A program made the translations under genes and the position numbers. 64,000 bases of DNA from the NCBI RefSeq assembly GCF_002879865.1, contig NZ_PNXY01000016.1, positions 99,498-163,497 of the forward strand. Reading direction: 5' to 3'. Shown piece by piece: positions 43,511-51,315 of this stretch. The notes under the pieces are model-generated. The model had not been told where the DNA came from. It worked only from the letters and a program-made list of their open reading frames with translations, and ran no database searches. Origin of the DNA: Paraburkholderia rhynchosiae. GTDB taxonomy: Bacteria; Pseudomonadota; Gammaproteobacteria; Burkholderiales; Burkholderiaceae. The stretch's first letter is position 1, and each line of letters begins with the position of its first letter.

Positions 43511-43545
43511 GCTCGAAGCGACGAAACAACACGTTCTTCGAGCGT
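43511..43545 (+). terminator. Perfect 9-base inverted repeat after the porin, possible terminator
   Basis: CGCTCGAAG (43511-43519) pairs perfectly with CTTCGAGCG (43537-43545) around a 17-base loop, 8 bases after the porin stop. There is no clear T-run, so it may instead be an mRNA-stabilising hairpin. Confidence 0.4.
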
Positions 43546-43646
43546 TATAAGCAGGACTCCGTACTCTCGCTCGCATTCAGGCTGCGAGCGACTGACACTC
43601 AGCCTGACAGCCGCGGATTTGGACAATTTTGGGCCGTGTTGGGCCG

Positions 43647-44612
43647 ATGAAAAAGATGCGACTGAGCGTTGACGACGCACATGAATTTGCGTTTCGGGCG
43701 GCCAGAAAAGCTGGAGCGTCTGAGCAGGTTGCAACCTCGCTGGCGAGGGCCACCGTATCCGCTGAAGAGCGCGGTAAGAATCCTGTTGGATTCAAGCATC
43801 TTTTGGACTACCTCGATGGCTTGGCGCGTGGTCGCATTGATGGCCGGGCTCAGCCAGAGGTTCGCTTTCCGACCGATGCCTCGATTCAGGTAGATGCTCG
43901 CGGCGGCATTGCTCAAGCCGGCTTTGACTCCGCCTTTGAGCAATTGGTGAGCCGCACCACGTTGCACGGCGTTTGCGTATTTGCGCAGAGTAACGGATAC
44001 ACCGCGGGCGAGCTCGGCTACTACACGACACGATTGGCAGAGGAAGGTCTTGTCGCTATCGCAGGCACCAATTCTCATGCAATCATGGGGACCGTTGAAA
44101 GCAGGCAGCCGGTATATGGGACCAATCCATTGTCCTTTGCCGCACCTATGACGAACGGGGCATCGTTCGTTTTAGACCAGGCGTGCAGCGCTACAGCGTT
44201 TGTGAATGTCAGGCAAGCGGCAGCTAATGGCGAGCCGATTCCCGAAGACTGGGCCCTTGACAAGTCCGGCGAACCGACGACGAATGCGGACGATGCGGTT
44301 GAGGGTACTTTGCTTCCGTTTGGAGGTTGGCGCGGCGCGAATATTGCGCTGATGATTGAAATCCTCGCTGCAGGCTTGACCGGAGGCAATTGGTCGTTGG
44401 ACGCGCCGTCGTTTGCAGTCGGGACTGAGTCGCCGGCGGTTGGCCTGTTTGTTGTGGCGCTCGCACCGGTTACGGGCTTCGCTGCGCGTCTTCAGTCACA
44501 CTTGGAACGTCTCAAGGGGTACGGCATGAGGATTCCGGGCACTCGTTCTCGGGTCGATGAAGTCGAAATTTCTGATGCCTTGGCTGCGAAGATTCGCGAA
44601 GTGACGGACTGA
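43647..44612 (+). CDS. Ldh-family (malate/L-lactate dehydrogenase fold) imine reductase, DpkA-like
   Basis: A 321-residue NAD(P)H-dependent enzyme of the ldh_2 superfamily, which includes pyrroline-2-/piperideine-2-carboxylate reductase (DpkA), ureidoglycolate dehydrogenase and diketogulonate reductase. Motifs are VYGTNPLSFAAP (about 151-162), DKSGEPTTN and LLPFGGWRGANIALMIEIL. The DpkA-like features are the GGNWSLD loop near the end and the length. The common SHG catalytic-histidine site in the first domain reads PVGFKH here, so the usual His appears displaced. In this island it could reduce a cyclic imine to proline or pipecolate. The start is weakly defined. Confidence 0.8.
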   Translation: MKKMRLSVDDAHEFAFRAARKAGASEQVATSLARATVSAEERGKNPVGFKHLLDYLDGLARGRIDGRAQPEVRFPTDASIQVDARGGIAQAGFDSAFEQLVSRTTLHGVCVFAQSNGYTAGELGYYTTRLAEEGLVAIAGTNSHAIMGTVESRQPVYGTNPLSFAAPMTNGASFVLDQACSATAFVNVRQAAANGEPIPEDWALDKSGEPTTNADDAVEGTLLPFGGWRGANIALMIEILAAGLTGGNWSLDAPSFAVGTESPAVGLFVVALAPVTGFAARLQSHLERLKGYGMRIPGTRSRVDEVEISDALAAKIREVTD

Positions 44613-44705
44613 ACGTGCACCTTTTGTGGCGACCAACGCTCAAGACGAGTTCCTACCGCCGCCGCTCCCAAATCCCATTGGTGGCCGTAGGTGCCGATTT
44701 AGGCG

Positions 44706-44966
44706 ATGGCCTGCAGGACGTGTAAAGGTCACGTGTTCGACACCGGGGACTTGGCAGTATCGGCCGCGATTCGAGGGCATGGGGGTGCCTTGGGCGACAT
44801 GAATCTTGTGAACGAGTGCCAGGAGGTTGGGACGTTAGTGGCGCCGTTTGAAGACGTGGTGGATGAAGGACCAGCGTATTGCCTCGTCTACTCGAACAGG
44901 AAGACCGCTCTGCCCAAAATTCAACCGCTACGGAACTGGCTGCAATCTTCAAGAGCCGCCCCATGA
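44706..44966 (+). pseudogene. C-terminal relic of a LysR-family regulator
   Basis: This 86-codon frame matches the last third of a GcvA-like LysR effector domain: GDLAVSAAIRGHGGALGD, LVNECQEVGTLVAPFEDVV, then AYCLVYSN and a final PLRNWLQSSR. Its first 10 codons (MACRTCKG) and everything upstream lack any LysR sequence, and no helix-turn-helix is found on either side. The bases from 44613 to 44705 show nothing. An intact GcvA-like LysR gene lies 190 bases downstream at 45158 on the same strand; the relic is not part of it. No function is expected. Confidence 0.65.
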
Positions 44967-45022
44967 CGCTCACTGTTCTACGAAGCGCAGGATGCCTCGG
45001 GTTAACACTACATTTTGATAGA

Positions 45023-45052
45023 TTGACTTTTGGTTCCACGTGAGACTAATCT
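45023..45052 (+). promoter_or_regulatory. Promoter with a CACGTG palindrome in the spacer, copy 2
   Basis: TTGACT (45023-45028), 18-base spacer, TAATCT (45047-45052). The spacer has GTTCCACGTGAGAC (45033-45046); bases 45030-45052 equal 36504-36526 in 22 of 23 positions. It lies 106 bases before the LysR gene at 45158. Confidence 0.65.
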
Positions 45053-45157
45053 CATCCGAGCCGGCCACGGTGGTCCTTCCCGCCTGTTATGAAGGCCGTT
45101 CCGCATCAAGCATGGCTGCCTGGATTTTCTCCGAGAAATACAACATAGCTGTGACTT

Positions 45158-46099
45158 ATGAAGTCTGAGATTGACGGAGCGAAGGGTTTTCGACGCTTGA
45201 TTCCGTCGATGACAGCGCTCATCGAATTTGAGGCGGTTGCCCGTCTAGGAAGTTTCACACTTGCGGCCAACGAAATCGGCGTCACGCAGGCAGCCGTTAG
45301 TCGACAGATTCGAGAGCTCGAAGACGGCCTTGGAGTTCGACTCTTCCACCGTCTCCACCGGTCGAACATCCTTACGTCGGAAGGCGAGGCGCTTTACAAC
45401 ATCGTGTCGACCTCGTTGCGTAACATCGCCGGTGGCCTCGACAGGCTAAGTAGAGGCTCGGAGCCGCAAGAGCTTGTGCTTGCCACCACGGCGGCCTTTT
45501 CTCACTTCCGCCTTCTTACGAAGCTGAGTGGCCTCAGAGAACTGATGCCTCATCTCACGATACGGTTAACCACCCAGATGTTTATGGCGGACCTCCGACA
45601 GAAAGAGATTGATGTCGCCGTCCGTTATGGTGATGGTAAATGGCAGGACGGTACCTCGTTCCTGCTTTTTGAGGAAGAAGTTTTCCCGGTCTGTTCGCCG
45701 CAGTGGCTCGAGGCTCATGGAACACCCGGCAGCCTAAAAGAGTTGGCGGAGTCTTCCCTGATTGACTACGACTCGACATCCGAGGGTTGGATGGCGTGGG
45801 AGGAGTGGTTTAGGGCGGTTGGAACCGTGCCGACGCAGATGAATTTCTCCTTCCGCTGCACGTTGTACACAGATGCGATTATGGCAGCCCGTCACGGGCA
45901 AGGCGTTGCCCTCGGATGGGCGCGGCTGCTGCAAGACCTGCTGGCCTCGGGTGAGCTTGTGCGTGTGACCGACGAGTCTTTCAAGGTAAAGGATGCGTAC
46001 TACGCAGTCGTGCCTCATGGACGGAGCATTTCACCGACCGTCGAAAAGCTGATTGACTGGATGAGGCGAGAGGCTAGTGACCATGCAGTGGGTAGTTAG
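45158..46099 (+). CDS. LysR-family regulator (GcvA-like) next to the Rieske oxygenase genes
   Basis: A 313-residue regulator. The helix-turn-helix is at about residues 15-72 (LIEFEAVARLGSFTLAANEIGVTQAAVSRQIRELEDGLGVRLF), and the effector domain runs from about 100 (QELVLATTAAFSHFRLLTKL) to a GcvA-like end (KLIDWMRREASD). It is transcribed in the same direction as the Rieske oxygenase, about 150 bases upstream, rather than divergently. Its own promoter carries the CACGTG palindrome shared with the DddP-like gene. It is a candidate regulator of the oxygenase pair and, if it autoregulates, of the DddP-like gene too. Confidence 0.88.
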   Translation: MKSEIDGAKGFRRLIPSMTALIEFEAVARLGSFTLAANEIGVTQAAVSRQIRELEDGLGVRLFHRLHRSNILTSEGEALYNIVSTSLRNIAGGLDRLSRGSEPQELVLATTAAFSHFRLLTKLSGLRELMPHLTIRLTTQMFMADLRQKEIDVAVRYGDGKWQDGTSFLLFEEEVFPVCSPQWLEAHGTPGSLKELAESSLIDYDSTSEGWMAWEEWFRAVGTVPTQMNFSFRCTLYTDAIMAARHGQGVALGWARLLQDLLASGELVRVTDESFKVKDAYYAVVPHGRSISPTVEKLIDWMRREASDHAVGS

Positions 46100-46249
46100 C
46101 ACGTCGCATGAAGGGTCTCGATGGACGCATAAGCTACGGTAATAGGACAAGGAAAAGATAGCGCATTGACACCATTTTTCGACTCTCCAATACTGGTTCC
46201 AGATAGCCGCGCAGCGAGTTCGGCAAAAAGAACTGTTATGAGGTCCTCC

Positions 46250-47506
46250 ATGTCTGTGGCTGATTTGAAAAACTATGGCGAAGTGCTTCGCAACCGGAAC
46301 GAGGGCGATGCAATGCCCGGTGGCGTCTACGGACGGCAGGATATCTTCGAAAGCGACATAGACATCTTTTTCAATAAGCACTGGATTGTGGTCGGTGTGA
46401 CGGCAGACGTTCCCGAGCCGGGGGATGTTTCAACGGTCGATATTGGGTCCGCGTCGGTCATCGTCGTCCGGGACGATGATGAGCAAATCCGCGCGTTTCG
46501 AAATGTCTGTCGGCACCGTGGATCTCGCCTCCGAGAGCCCGGCAAATCGACGGTTGGGATGTTGGTCTGTCCGTACCATCAATGGACATACGACCTTGAG
46601 GGCGAACTGCGCCACGCCGCTCACATGGGAAAGAACTTCGATAAGACCTGCCGTAGTCTCATCCCCGTCCATGTTAAGGTTGTTGGCGCACATATTCTGG
46701 TCTGTTTCGCAGAAGACACCCCGAGCGATATTTCGCGTCTTGAAGAAACGATGGCGCCGCGCTTTGCTCCTTACGACCTCCAGAATTCAAAGATTGCCTA
46801 CGAGACAGAGATTGTCGAGAACGGCAACTGGAAGTTGGTGATTGAGAACAACCGCGAGTGCTACCATTGCTCCGCCGGGCACCCCGAATTGAATGTCTCG
46901 TTCCTGCCTGAGGACTTCGGCTTCAGCAAAGAAGAGATGAGCGAAGAGTCGCTTGCAGCTCTCGACACGTACTATGCCCGCAACGTGTCGACCAAACAAA
47001 GCTGGGAGGAGGGCGGCCACATCCACGCCGCTGTTGAATTTTTGGACGCGGACGCGACGACGCAGTTCCGAACACAGCGCCTCGTAATCGCTGGAGCGGG
47101 CGAATCGCAGACGATGGACACGAAGGTTGCCTGCACGAAACTGTTCGGCGATTTGTCTCGTCCTGACCTCGGCGACACGCACTTCTGGACGCACAACTCG
47201 TGGACGCACGTGATGAGTGACCACGCGGTTATCTCGTACCTCATTCCGCTCTCGCCGGACAAAACGCTTGTTCGAACCAAGTGGCTCGTTCGCGCAGACG
47301 CAGTCGAGGGTGTGGACTACGACCTCAATCGGTTGACCGAGGTATGGACGGCAACAAATGCCCAAGACGCGAGACTTGTTGCGGTCAATCATCGGGGCAC
47401 GCAAGACCCTGGATTCGTACCCGGGCCGTACTCGCCGTTCACCGAGACATATGTCTATCAATTCACGCGTTGGTACGCGGCGCGCCTCAAGGCGCATGGC
47501 ATCTGA
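46250..47506 (+). CDS. Rieske oxygenase large subunit, GbcA/Stc2-like (betaine demethylase type)
   Basis: A 418-residue Rieske non-heme iron oxygenase. The [2Fe-2S] ligands are C87-x-H89 (VCRHRGSRL) and C107-x2-H110 (CPYHQWTYD). The mononuclear iron site is seen as ENNRECYHCSAGHPEL (H206, H211). The ECYHC-x-x-x-HPEL pattern is the one I associate with quaternary amine monooxygenases such as glycine betaine GbcA, stachydrine Stc2 and carnitine CntA, rather than with ring dioxygenases. These remove one methyl as formaldehyde or split a C-N bond. The demethylase at 30665 would take the tertiary amine further. The start at 46250 is the best-supported of several. Confidence 0.85.
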   Translation: MSVADLKNYGEVLRNRNEGDAMPGGVYGRQDIFESDIDIFFNKHWIVVGVTADVPEPGDVSTVDIGSASVIVVRDDDEQIRAFRNVCRHRGSRLREPGKSTVGMLVCPYHQWTYDLEGELRHAAHMGKNFDKTCRSLIPVHVKVVGAHILVCFAEDTPSDISRLEETMAPRFAPYDLQNSKIAYETEIVENGNWKLVIENNRECYHCSAGHPELNVSFLPEDFGFSKEEMSEESLAALDTYYARNVSTKQSWEEGGHIHAAVEFLDADATTQFRTQRLVIAGAGESQTMDTKVACTKLFGDLSRPDLGDTHFWTHNSWTHVMSDHAVISYLIPLSPDKTLVRTKWLVRADAVEGVDYDLNRLTEVWTATNAQDARLVAVNHRGTQDPGFVPGPYSPFTETYVYQFTRWYAARLKAHGI

Positions 47507-47516
47507 GTGGCAAGCG

Positions 47517-48671
47517 ATGTTGACTGAAATTTCTAAAACGGCACATAGTCAGATGACGGCAATCGACCGATTGGCCGAGAGCGGTACATGGGCGGCGATT
47601 CCTGCAAGCTGGAGCAGTGCAGAGAAGAAACCTCTGGTCTGCATCCGGGTAGTTCAGGAGACTCGCGATGTGAGGAGCTTCTTTTTTACCGGCTTTGACG
47701 GCCACCCATTCAGTTTCGAGCCGGGCCAGTTCGTGACTTTGTCGCTGAATATCGATGGGCAAGCGGTAGACCGGTGTTACACCATATCCTCGCCTCCAAC
47801 TCGGCCACACACGTTCTCTATCACGGTGAAACGCGTCCCGTCCGGCATGGTGTCGAATTGGTTGCACGATAATATCCGTCCGGGCACAACGGTCGAGGCA
47901 TACGGGCCGTCCGGGGCCTTTACTCCGATGGTCGCGCCGACTGCGACGAAGTACCTCTACCTGTCAGCAGGGTCGGGTGTCACCCCGCTGATGTCGATGC
48001 TTCGTGCTGGCATGGACCTTGGGCTTGACCGAGATATCGTCTTCATGCACAGCGCACGCACGCCTCTCGATATCGTTTTCCGTCGTGAGCTTGACGCTGC
48101 GTTGTCGACAGCCGACCGGCTGCAGATATTGCATGTTTGCGAAGGAGTAGGCGAGGAGCCAGATTGGAATGGGAGCATCGGTCGGCTAACTCCGACGCTT
48201 CTGGAGCAGTTGGTGCCGGATTTTAGAAATCGAGAGGTGTTCATCTGCGGCCCTGCAGGGTACATGCAGTCGGTCAAAGAAATACTGAAGAAGAGTGGGC
48301 ACGACCCGGCCCGCTACCATGAAGAGAGCTTCAATCTAGACGCGGAAGAATACGAGAATCTTCACTTTCCCGAGTCGTCAGCGAAAACTGAGGCGATCGC
48401 TCCCTCAGAGTCTTTCGTGATTCGACTGGCTCGCTCCGGAAAGTCCTTCTCTCTGGATGGAGCGAAAAGCATCCTGGTTGCTGCGAAGCGCGAGGGCGCA
48501 AAGGTCGCGTCGTCGTGCAGTCAAGGTATGTGCGGTACCTGTAAAACGTCCATCCTTGAAGGAACTGTCGACATGAAACACAACGGCGGGATCCGTCAAA
48601 GAGAAATTGACAAAGGCATGTGTTTGATTTGTTGCAGCACGCCAACGTCGGACGTAGTATTAGATCTGTGA
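47517..48671 (+). CDS. Ferredoxin reductase of the GbcB/Stc type (FNR domain plus plant-type [2Fe-2S])
   Basis: A 384-residue electron-transfer partner for the preceding oxygenase. An FAD/FMN domain (about 60-150, with VDRCYTISSPPTRP) is followed by the NAD domain (SAGSGVTPLMSMLRAGM, about 155-171; EVFICGPAGYMQ, about 238-249) and a C-terminal plant-type [2Fe-2S] domain: CSQGMCGTCKT and, 29 residues on, GMCLICCS, giving C-x4-C-x2-C-x29-C. The start 47517 lies 10 bases after the oxygenase stop; ATG 47496 would overlap it. The pair, with this domain order, matches quaternary amine oxygenase systems. Confidence 0.88.
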   Translation: MLTEISKTAHSQMTAIDRLAESGTWAAIPASWSSAEKKPLVCIRVVQETRDVRSFFFTGFDGHPFSFEPGQFVTLSLNIDGQAVDRCYTISSPPTRPHTFSITVKRVPSGMVSNWLHDNIRPGTTVEAYGPSGAFTPMVAPTATKYLYLSAGSGVTPLMSMLRAGMDLGLDRDIVFMHSARTPLDIVFRRELDAALSTADRLQILHVCEGVGEEPDWNGSIGRLTPTLLEQLVPDFRNREVFICGPAGYMQSVKEILKKSGHDPARYHEESFNLDAEEYENLHFPESSAKTEAIAPSESFVIRLARSGKSFSLDGAKSILVAAKREGAKVASSCSQGMCGTCKTSILEGTVDMKHNGGIRQREIDKGMCLICCSTPTSDVVLDL

Positions 48672-48674
48672 ACG

Positions 48675-48833
48675 ATGCCAGCTGTGTTTGAATTTTATGA
48701 GCGCTGGCGCCAGCAGGAACGAGTAATCGGACAACTCTCAGGTGTCTATCCAAGCTGCATGATTAGCGAGTATCAGGCGCATATAGACGAAGACCTCCCG
48801 GTTCGGCGGTCCTCCGAGTGGGGAGATATGTGA
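48675..48833 (+). CDS. Small ORF of unknown function after the reductase gene
   Basis: Fifty-two codons beginning three bases after the reductase stop. The predicted peptide starts VFEFYERWRQQERVIGQL and ends RRSSEWGDM; it is charged, without a membrane segment. Its immediate position after the reductase suggests translational coupling, and the codon use looks coding, but I do not recognise it and cannot exclude a chance frame or the start of a gene whose rest decayed into the relic downstream. It could be an accessory subunit to the oxygenase pair. Confidence 0.35.
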   Translation: MPAVFEFYERWRQQERVIGQLSGVYPSCMISEYQAHIDEDLPVRRSSEWGDM

Positions 48834-48879
48834 GCGCTACGCCGTTAGGCCATCCCCAACCAGTGTCACACGCAGGCGC

Positions 48880-49783
48880 GGCCGGCATAATGGTCTTTTG
48901 CAACTGCGCTATGGGCCTTCTCGTTGATTGCACCACTTTTACTGAGCGCATACACGCCGGTTGAAATTACGCTATCGCGTTATCTCTGCTATGGGTCAGT
49001 CTCCGTATGTTTTCTGCTTGCGCGTTATCGAGCCAGACCGCTGAGCAGGTCAGAATGGTGCCGCGCGGTATCTACGCAATGGGAGGCAATATTCTCTCTC
49101 AGTACTCTTGAGCTTTGCCGTTCAGGACTCGGGGGCGGAGATTGTTATTCCTAGCGCGGGATTCTTACCGGTTTGCGTTTCGCTTGCTGGAAGCCGCGCT
49201 TTGCCGCTGGCCAAATGGCTGCGACTGATTCTGCCGTTTTGCGTGTTTGTAACTGGACTGGCTCTACTACTTTTTGTACAGAGCGGCGGAGAGGCTCATC
49301 ATGCCAGCTTTCCTTGACATGGCGCCGCTGCGGTGTTGGCTACGGTTGTGATTTGGACGTGGTACGCGCTGTCTGATGAAAGTTTTTTGAGGCAAAACCG
49401 GCGCTTTCTGGAACGCACTGGTCATGCGCCGTAGGTGTAATGACGTTGCTTCTGTCATTCGTATGCATTGCCGTTGCGATATCCGCCTCCCATGACGGCG
49501 CCGCCGTTTTTCATTTTCGTGGCAATGAGCGAAGCAAGGTTCTGTTTGTGGTCGTTTCGCTGGCTCTCGGTTTTGGAACGTCGTGGCTTGCCACATCCTT
49601 GTTCAACTACGCGTCTCACTCTCGTCCCATGGGACTTGTGGGGCAGCTTCTAATCCTAGAGACGATTTTGGTATCGCCTATACCTGCATCTATCATCAGT
49701 CTCTGCCACCGTTGTCGCAGGCGGTGGGTACTTTGCTCGTTCTGGCCGGCATCTGGTTCTCCGCACGCGTGCTTCTAAAGTGA
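48880..49783 (+). pseudogene. Decayed EamA/DMT-family transporter
   Basis: Fragments of an EamA-type membrane protein are spread over different frames: WAFSLIAPLLLSAYTPVEITLSRYLCYGSVSVCFLL in one frame (about 48908-49020) matches the first helices with the family pattern L-x-Y-x-P-x-E-x-x-x-x-RY-x-x-YG, and LPPLSQAVGTLLVLAGIWFS in another near the end (49710-49770) matches the last helix. Between them are several frameshifts and in-frame stops (for example near 49313 and 49344). The length fits one complete gene gone to ruin. It would have exported or imported a small metabolite of this island. Confidence 0.65.
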
Positions 49784-49913
49784 ATAGCGCTGTTCGGCAT
49801 CGTCGGGCTAGCGTGATAGTTCCAGAGTTTCTTTGGGAAGTCACTATCGTCCAGTCGACAAAACGCCCTTTCGAGTGACGCACGTCGACGTAAATCAAGT
49901 TGGGTGAGCATAC

Positions 49914-50693
49914 ATGACGACATTGGGAATTTTGGGAGTTGGAGACCTGACGGAAAAGATGGTCCGTGGCTTGATACGCAGTGGCGCGTTTGCGGGTAGC
50001 GCATTTTATCTATCGGGGCGAAACAGAGAGAAGGCGATAGCTCTCGTTGAAGAGTTTGGGTGCGTATTGCGAACGAGTAATCAAGCGGTCGTGGATGAAG
50101 CGGACGTCGTTCTTGTCGGTGTCCGGCCGGCACAGCTTGAAGAACTGGCACATCAGCTTGTTCTAAGAACCGGCCAGCCGATAATCTCGGTTGCCGCTGG
50201 CGTCACGGTACGCCAGCTGACTGGTCTCTTTGGCGAGCGCGATGTAAGTCGCGCGATATTGTCTTACGCGTCTGAAATCAACCAGTCGACCGTTGCCGTT
50301 TTTCCAGCGCAATCGATGGCGGGGCAGCTGTTGTCAACGCTTGGAACGCTAGTGAGTCTGGATACTGAGCGCGATTTTGAACTCGCCACGATAGGCGCCT
50401 GCATGAATGGTTGGGTCTACTTCCTCATCGACGAGATGCAGCAGTGGCTCGGCAAGAAGGGTCTACCGTCGGAAACAGCGCGACGACTGGTGCTCAGTAG
50501 CGTTGCGGATAGCGCAGCCTATTCGCACTATCGAATCGAAACTCCCGTTGGCGAACTGGGCGCGTCGATTGCAACGCCCGGGACATACACTGCCAATGGC
50601 TTGGAGGTGTTGCGCGAACGCGGAGGTCCAGATGCTTGGCTCGGTGCCTGTGAAACCGTGTTCAAGCAGCTCGCAGTACGCGAGACAGAGTGA
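49914..50693 (+). CDS. ProC-like pyrroline-5-carboxylate reductase family protein
   Basis: A 259-residue protein of the P5C reductase fold. The NADPH-binding motif GILGVGDLTEKMVRGLI (residues 5-21) has the usual GxGxxxxxM pattern; DVVLVGVRPAQLEEL (about 64-78) is the VKP-like strand, with R in place of the usual K (VKP to VRP). The helical dimerisation domain lies at about 150-250 (ATPGTYTANGLEVLRE). It is shorter than housekeeping ProC and diverged in the substrate loop, so it may reduce another cyclic imine or act differently. Placed 3 kb from the Rieske pair and near the DpkA-like gene, an imine of the proline/pipecolate type is likely. Confidence 0.85.
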   Translation: MTTLGILGVGDLTEKMVRGLIRSGAFAGSAFYLSGRNREKAIALVEEFGCVLRTSNQAVVDEADVVLVGVRPAQLEELAHQLVLRTGQPIISVAAGVTVRQLTGLFGERDVSRAILSYASEINQSTVAVFPAQSMAGQLLSTLGTLVSLDTERDFELATIGACMNGWVYFLIDEMQQWLGKKGLPSETARRLVLSSVADSAAYSHYRIETPVGELGASIATPGTYTANGLEVLRERGGPDAWLGACETVFKQLAVRETE

Positions 50694-50719
50694 GGTCAAA
50701 TATGCGCCTGGGCGGTTAC

Positions 50720-51190
50720 GCGATATCGATTGACGACAGAGGAGAAAGCCTCCGCACCTTTGGACGTCCTCTCTCAATATGCTGAGTGTTGCTTCATGTA
50801 GGGCCGTGGCCATGATCTCGACTTCGCCAACACGCGAGAGCTGAAAGACGTGACACCGGAGCGTCGGCCCTTCGATTTGTGCGACACGGAGAGAGGGGAG
50901 GTGCGACCAATACTGCAACACGACAGTGGGAGTCGCAATTGTCCAACTCATACCGCCGGCGACCATTGCCATCGCGACGTCTCCCGCGTCAATTTCAATC
51001 TGACGTTCGGGAATGATGTTTCGTCGACGGAGATATCTCTCGATGGACGCCTGGAAGTTGGACCTTGGGCCAAACCTTATGAGAGTGAGGCCACAGGGTA
51101 ATCGTTTCAGGTCCAGCGTCTTAAGCTCGGAAAGATAAGCTGCTGGTGCAACGACGCCAAACCGCTCGGTGAATAACTCCCGGCGTACTG
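50720..51190 (-). pseudogene. C-terminal fragment of a LysR-family regulator, truncated at the IS110 end
   Basis: The minus strand encodes a continuous LysR effector-domain end: RRELFTERFGVVAP, FGPRSNFQASIERYLRRRNIIPERQIEIDAGDVAMAMVAGGMSWTIATP and RVAQIEGPTLRCHVFQLSRVGEVEIM. No start codon exists in the open stretch and it closes at a stop near 51190, directly where the insertion-sequence sequence begins; the N-terminal DNA-binding half is gone. At its other end the frame runs into the ProC gene without a proper stop. The deletion at the left end of the element suggests that the insertion, or a later rearrangement, removed the rest. Confidence 0.7.
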
Positions 51191-51264
51191 GTCAGTATGA
51201 CTAGGCGAGGTAGAGGCTGGCCCGCCGCGAGGACTCAAACGCGGGTTGGTATTTCTGCCAGAGC

Positions 51265-51294
51265 CGCACGGTGTGGACAGGGACACACCGTGCG
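51265..51294 (+). ncRNA. Perfect 11-base stem-loop in the IS110 5' non-coding region, candidate part of a bridge RNA
   Basis: CGCACGGTGTG (51265-51275) pairs perfectly with CACACCGTGCG (51284-51294) around the loop GACAGGGA. It lies 22 bases before the transposase start, in the left-end region that in IS110-group elements encodes the bridge RNA that guides recombination. Only this hairpin is evident; target- and donor-binding loops cannot be assigned from one copy. Confidence 0.4.
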
Positions 51295-51315
51295 ATATCC
51301 ATCACGGAGGCCAAC

